From positions 11,676 through 75,675 of the forward strand of contig JBLFYM010000011.1 of NCBI GenBank assembly GCA_047608975.1: 64,000 nucleotides of DNA, given 5' to 3'. The notes beneath the pieces are model-generated. The model was given only the letters and a program-made list of their open reading frames with translations, ran no database searches and had not been told where the DNA came from. This DNA is from GCA-2715965 sp047608975. GTDB lineage: Bacteria; Verrucomicrobiota; Verrucomicrobiia; Limisphaerales; JAYPXF01. Position numbers and translations under genes: made by a program. This document shows, in pieces, positions 60,532-64,000 of the stretch (positions are counted from its first letter, which is position 1; the number at the start of each line of letters is the position of its first letter).

Positions 60532-61986
60532 CTAGGAAGTGGGTGAGGGGCTCACGACGGCGGAGGACTTCAATCCGGAAGGTGGCACGTCGTGTTCGCC
60601 AAGGCGCGGATCGATACCATTGATGAAAGCGACACTGATCTGCTCCATCGCACCCATGACACCCTTCGCCTTGCGCGAAATCACGGCGTGAATCAGCAGT
60701 GCCGGAATAGCCACCAGCAATCCGAACTCAGTTGTGACCAGAGCTTCAGAGATGCCACTGGAAAGGGTCTTGGGATCACCGGTACCAAACACACTGATGA
60801 TCTTGAAGGTATTGATCATGCCCGTGACTGTTCCCAATAATCCCAACAGCGGAGCCGTGGCGGCCGCAATGGCAACCACCGGAAGCCAACTCTCTAGCCC
60901 GGGTCGGACCTTCAGCATCTTCTCGTAAAGAACTTCTTCGATGTATTCCTTGCGCTCCGTCGCGTGGTCGATCGCCACGTTCAGCATTTCTCCCACCGGT
61001 CCACGGATGCGTTTCGCCTGCTCATGAGCCTTGCTCATGTTACCGGCATTTACCCGATCCACGATGATCTGGATGTCACGGGGGCGCGCGAGACTGATGA
61101 ACCCGATCTGGACGTATTTCAGACATCCGATGATCAACGCCAAGGCCCCAAGTCCCAGCAATGGCACCATGGTGGGGCCACCTTTCCGGGCGTGTTCCCA
61201 GAAAGTCTCCTCCGTCGCGGCGATCTTCTCCGCATCACCCATCGATGTATCAACGGGCAATACGCCAATACCAGCATGCGTAATGGCGCGGATCCCGTCA
61301 GCCAAACTTTCCGGCGCTGCCGTCACGTGCACCTCTTCGGCATTCAGTTCGCCACGGGCGAGTCCAACCGCGTCGGCACCCTCCGCTGAGAACACAGCCA
61401 CCGGACCGAACAGGGCGAATTTGCCGCTTTCACGAACCCCGCCGGCAACCGCAGTCCCCGGAAAGGATTCACCTCCAAGCAGAGCTGCTGCACGATCCAA
61501 CGCCAGACCAATCAATGCGGCCTGCTGGGCGAGCGATTCCACCGGCGTCAATGACTCATTCTCCGCCGCGGCGCGGGCCGCACGCAACTGCTCGGTATGA
61601 CGGGAAATCTCGGTCGCATGCAGACGGCTCTCAAAGGCCTGCGAAAATTCACTCAGCAGTCCACCCAGATACTCAAGCTGTTCTTTCCGGCCTTTCACCT
61701 GGTTCTTCAGCACACCCAGATCGACCATCTGGTTCGATTGATCGCGCTCCTTTGCTTCCAACTTCTTCTTTTTTGCGAGCACCGCCTCCTCGGCCATGTT
61801 CATCTCGCGGGCAAGCGGGATCTTTTCTGCTGAGATCTTTTCCTGCGCAGCCGCAAGTTCCATGAGCGCCGTCTCCAGCTCCTTCTTCGCACCTGATGCG
61901 ACCGCTCCGAAATCCTGCGCTGTTCCAATGGACAGGCCTAGGCCCAGGCCAAGCGCGACAACTGAAATCAGTTGAGAAACTTTCAT
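60532..61986 (-). CDS. Large ExbB-like protein with N-terminal periplasmic coiled coil
   Basis: 484 residues. Signal peptide ending GTAQD, then a coiled coil at about residues 30-130 (ALMELAAAQEKISAEKIPLA...KKKKLEAKERDQSNQM) and a spacer to about 265. The MotA/TolQ/ExbB core follows at 270-465 (MVPLLGLGALALIIGCLKYV, ATAPLLGLLGTVTGMINTFK, SEALVTTEFGLLVAIPALLI). It overlaps the DUF3450 gene by ATGA. Such extended ExbB proteins with DUF3450 partners occur in Gammaproteobacterial TonB clusters; the coiled coil may bind DUF3450. Confidence 0.93.
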   Translation of the reverse strand: MKVSQLISVVALGLGLGLSIGTAQDFGAVASGAKKELETALMELAAAQEKISAEKIPLAREMNMAEEAVLAKKKKLEAKERDQSNQMVDLGVLKNQVKGRKEQLEYLGGLLSEFSQAFESRLHATEISRHTEQLRAARAAAENESLTPVESLAQQAALIGLALDRAAALLGGESFPGTAVAGGVRESGKFALFGPVAVFSAEGADAVGLARGELNAEEVHVTAAPESLADGIRAITHAGIGVLPVDTSMGDAEKIAATEETFWEHARKGGPTMVPLLGLGALALIIGCLKYVQIGFISLARPRDIQIIVDRVNAGNMSKAHEQAKRIRGPVGEMLNVAIDHATERKEYIEEVLYEKMLKVRPGLESWLPVVAIAAATAPLLGLLGTVTGMINTFKIISVFGTGDPKTLSSGISEALVTTEFGLLVAIPALLIHAVISRKAKGVMGAMEQISVAFINGIDPRLGEHDVPPSGLKSSAVVSPSPTS

Positions 61987-62768
61987 TTCACCTCCACCGG
62001 TAGCCCCACATAGGTGGCGGGTTCACCCTTTTCATATACGGCAATGGCACGCCGAACGGATTCCGATATGGCCGGATTCTCATCCCAGACCCAGCCTGCC
62101 GCAGATGGCCCGCCGGTTCCCGCAAAGCCCCCGGTTCCATCGACAAACCAGGCCTGCCCTAGTCCCAGATAGAGGGTTTTCACTTCCACATCCTTGTCCC
62201 GGTGCTTGCGGATCTCCGTGACCACGTGCAGCTCGCTGTTGAATTCCTGCACCGCTTTGAGGATCAGGATCAGATTCTGAAAGCGACTGATGAGTGGTAT
62301 CTCGGTCTTGGCCGAATCCTCCGGAACCAGCGTAAGCAGCTTCGCGAGAAACTCCTGATTCCTAAGCGGGGGTGGATAATTGTTTACCTGCGCCTTGAGT
62401 TTGCCCTCGAATCCAACGATCAACTCCTCAAGCTTCTCAAGCGCCGCCATGTAATTCTTGTGCAGTACGTCGTTCTCCGTCGTCTCCTTCACCACCTGAA
62501 CATTGTCCTCACCCACCTTGGCCAGTTTGCTTTCGAGCTGCTTTCTCTGCCCATCAAACAGGGAAATCGTGCTTCTGAGCGTCTGACGATCCTCTTCCCA
62601 ATCAGCGTTGAGCCGCGAGATCATCTGTCGCGCCTCAACCCATTTGGCAAGCGTCTCACGCGTTTCCGTCACCCTGTCCTCGGCACCGTGCGCACCAGTC
62701 GAAAACACCAGCACGGCAACTGGCGCAAACAAGGCAATGAGTGTGGCTGGAATTCTGGTGCGTCGCAC
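61983..62768 (-). CDS. DUF3450 periplasmic coiled-coil protein
   Basis: 261 residues. Signal peptide LIALFAPVAVLVFSTGAHGAE, then a coiled coil at about 35-125 (TLRSTISLFDGQRKQLESKL). A DUF3450-like C-terminus follows, with FLAKLLTLVPEDSAKTEIPL, RFQNLILILKAVQEFNSELH, VEVKTLYLGLGQAWFVDGTG and PAISESVRRAIAVYEKGEPA. First gene of the TonB operon; stop overlaps the next start. Probably a periplasmic partner of the large ExbB. Confidence 0.9.
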   Translation of the reverse strand: MRRTRIPATLIALFAPVAVLVFSTGAHGAEDRVTETRETLAKWVEARQMISRLNADWEEDRQTLRSTISLFDGQRKQLESKLAKVGEDNVQVVKETTENDVLHKNYMAALEKLEELIVGFEGKLKAQVNNYPPPLRNQEFLAKLLTLVPEDSAKTEIPLISRFQNLILILKAVQEFNSELHVVTEIRKHRDKDVEVKTLYLGLGQAWFVDGTGGFAGTGGPSAAGWVWDENPAISESVRRAIAVYEKGEPATYVGLPVEVK

Positions 62769-62790
62769 AACTGCACAGTCCCCGCGATTG

Positions 62791-62828
62791 GTAACAGGAA
62801 CTTGTCGGTCTCGTTACAAAGGCGTAAC
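62791..62828. promoter_or_regulatory. GTTAC operator-like cluster upstream of the TonB operon
   Basis: GTTAC (minus strand) lies at 62795-62791 and 62828-62824, 33 bases apart, or three helical turns. A plus-strand copy at 62813-62817 makes the inverted repeat CGTTACAAAGGCGTAACG (62812-62829). The sites are 23-60 bases upstream of the DUF3450 start, where a regulator would bind. Confidence 0.5.
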
Positions 62829-63071
62829 GAAACGCAAATGGACCAATGGATGCGTCGGGAAGTGTCCCATGCGTCGAATCAACTGATAGCGAGGGAGGTA
62901 ATCGGGATATCAATCGGTAGGTCTGTCTTTAACTCAGATGCAACCGGAGACGTATGTACCTTCAATCTCGTTGCGGGCATGACCACCCCACATCGGATTC
63001 AACGTCGACCGCACTCGGATCCGAATTCGCAAGGTAGTCGCTTGCTCCAACCGCCCTGATCGGCGTTTCAC

Positions 63072-63087
63072 GTTACGGGCAGGTTAC
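63072..63087. promoter_or_regulatory. Tandem GTTAC repeats, 11-base period
   Basis: GTTAC at 63072-63076 and 63083-63087, one helical turn apart as in OmpR/PhoB-family sites, with TGTCAT at 63090-63095. They lie 81-96 bases upstream of the lipoprotein start at 63168. The rest of the 62769-63167 gap shows no gene. Confidence 0.4.
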
Positions 63088-63167
63088 ATTGTCATTTTGG
63101 GAGCGTTGGGTGATTGACGTCGAGCGGGATGGCCAGTGACGGTGTTGGCAATCGCGTGCTTGGCTGT

Positions 63168-63725
63168 ATGAGACAATCGATATTGGTGGCCCGACTTCTG
63201 ACAATTCCGTTGATTTCGCTGTTCCTCGGCGGCTGCGCCTCTGTGTTCAATAGCGGGCCCGAACAGGTGCAGATCGGTTCGACGCCGCCCGCCGCCCGCG
63301 TAACCATCTACGACGAACACGGGGACGTGGTGGCCTCAGGCCGCACGCTTTTCAAGGCAGAGTTGAAAGCCGGTGGAAAATTCAAGCCCAAGAGCTACCG
63401 GGTGAAACTGGAGAAGCTGGGCTATCAGTCCCACGAGTTCATCATCGAGAACAAGTTGAGTGACTGGTATTGGGGGAATCTCTTCTACAGCGGACCGATC
63501 GGTGCGTTGGTCGTGGATCCGATGACGGGGAACATGTGGAAGCTCGATCCAAAACGCGTCGAGATTCAGCTCGAAAAGATCAGGGTCCCGGCTTCGGAGT
63601 CTTCCTTGGGTCTGCCGATTTTGACCGTGAACCAAGTCAATCCCAGTGACCTCTCCGCGCTCAAACCGCTTTCTGATAATTGTCTGTCCAATCCCTGTAA
63701 CTCCCCTGAAGGGACCACGCGCTGA
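63168..63725 (+). CDS. Lipoprotein with PEGA-like domain
   Basis: 185 residues from the ATG at 63168 (MRQSILVARLLTIPLISLFLGGC), which puts a lipobox Cys near residue 23; an ATG at 63114 is unneeded. The segment VQIGSTPPAARVTIYDEHGD with KLEKLGYQSHEFIIE is PEGA-like. A short hydrophobic strand (LFYSGPIGALVVDP) follows, then GNMWKLDPKRVEIQLE. Similar proteins are often encoded with exported or outer-membrane systems. Divergent from the TonB operon. Confidence 0.8.
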   Translation: MRQSILVARLLTIPLISLFLGGCASVFNSGPEQVQIGSTPPAARVTIYDEHGDVVASGRTLFKAELKAGGKFKPKSYRVKLEKLGYQSHEFIIENKLSDWYWGNLFYSGPIGALVVDPMTGNMWKLDPKRVEIQLEKIRVPASESSLGLPILTVNQVNPSDLSALKPLSDNCLSNPCNSPEGTTR

Positions 63726-63837
63726 ACCTTGCGAAAGCTCAGCCGGCATGTCCGTCAAGGAATCCGATCGCCAGCATCAGCGGTGCGAACCCGAAAAGAG
63801 CACCCGCCACCATCCGCGTATTCTACGGAAAGGGTCG

Positions 63838-63917
63838 GAAAGGGGTCGGGCCGCGAAAGTGAGAAGTCGATCGGCAATTTTATCTTCTTTCGCAGCACAC
63901 AGAAAGGGGTCGGGCCG
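63838..63917. repeat. Paired REP-like sequence
   Basis: GAAAGGGGTCGGGCCG occurs at about 63838-63853 and 63902-63917, in the same orientation. The form AAAGGGGTCxGGxC resembles repeats associated with REP-type tyrosine transposases. The open frame that runs through here (63777-63974, minus) is probably not a gene. Nothing else is supported in 63726-64000. Confidence 0.6.
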
Positions 63918-64000
63918 ATAATTAAAGAACGCAAGGTGTGGCCGGAGAAGCCAGCGCCAGGTCATCAACTCCAATATCCACTTGCGGGATTGGCCAGCTG

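Noticed and set aside
63777..63974. 65-codon minus-strand frame at the right edge
   Set aside because: It is made largely of the REP-like repeats and has no family match I recognise.

Overview
The window reads as chromosomal DNA of a Verrucomicrobiota bacterium, probably near the Pedosphaera/Limisphaerales group (inference). The grounds are several DUF1549/DUF1553 (PSD1) cytochrome proteins paired with DUF1501 Tat-exported proteins, an ECF-like sigma factor beside a FecR-LamG membrane protein, many secreted DUF1080, SGNH and sugar-phosphate-isomerase-like proteins, secreted proteins ending in an FFRL/FFRA-type tail, and many small palindromic intergenic repeats. No rRNA, tRNA, CRISPR array or intact insertion sequence was seen.

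Region 1 (1-18 kb): a giant secreted beta-propeller-repeat protein (minus strand, G10 tract in its leader) diverges from a tightly packed plus-strand run. That run encodes a three-domain TIM-barrel/HEAT/beta-helix protein, a small exported protein, a beta-propeller cytochrome c, a sulfatase, a five-bladed-propeller glycosidase-like protein, an M14-like peptidase and an SGNH hydrolase. Several of these genes overlap or nearly touch. A secreted alpha/beta hydrolase faces them. This looks like an exported glycan or organic-sulfate catabolic cluster.

Region 2 (19-34 kb): a broken LamG gene, a monomeric NADP isocitrate dehydrogenase, a DUF1080 protein, an M3 oligopeptidase lipoprotein, then a second exported module (isomerase-like, PSD1, DUF1501, beta-helix). 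A divergent pair (jelly-roll-like protein and DUF1501) follows. A tandem hairpin ending in a strong intrinsic terminator closes the region.

Region 3 (34-45 kb): sigma factor, FecR-LamG, PSD1, DUF1501, DUF1552, DUF1592, all on the plus strand. It looks like a regulated set of exported c-type cytochromes and Tat substrates. Two copies of one palindromic repeat family sit between its genes.

Region 4 (45-50.7 kb): a decay zone with a transposase fragment, a DUF1080 gene, a palindrome, an antitoxin with a chimeric ParE-like toxin, and three consecutive broken genes (isomerase-like, esterase-like, short-chain dehydrogenase).

Region 5 (50.7-62.8 kb, minus strand): a complete dedicated TonB system in the order DUF3450, large ExbB-like, ExbB, ExbD, TonB, TPR protein, TonB-dependent receptor, and a secreted duplicated beta-helix protein with its own terminator. 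GTTAC motifs cluster upstream of both the operon and the beta-helix gene. The right end carries a PEGA-like lipoprotein gene and REP-like repeats.
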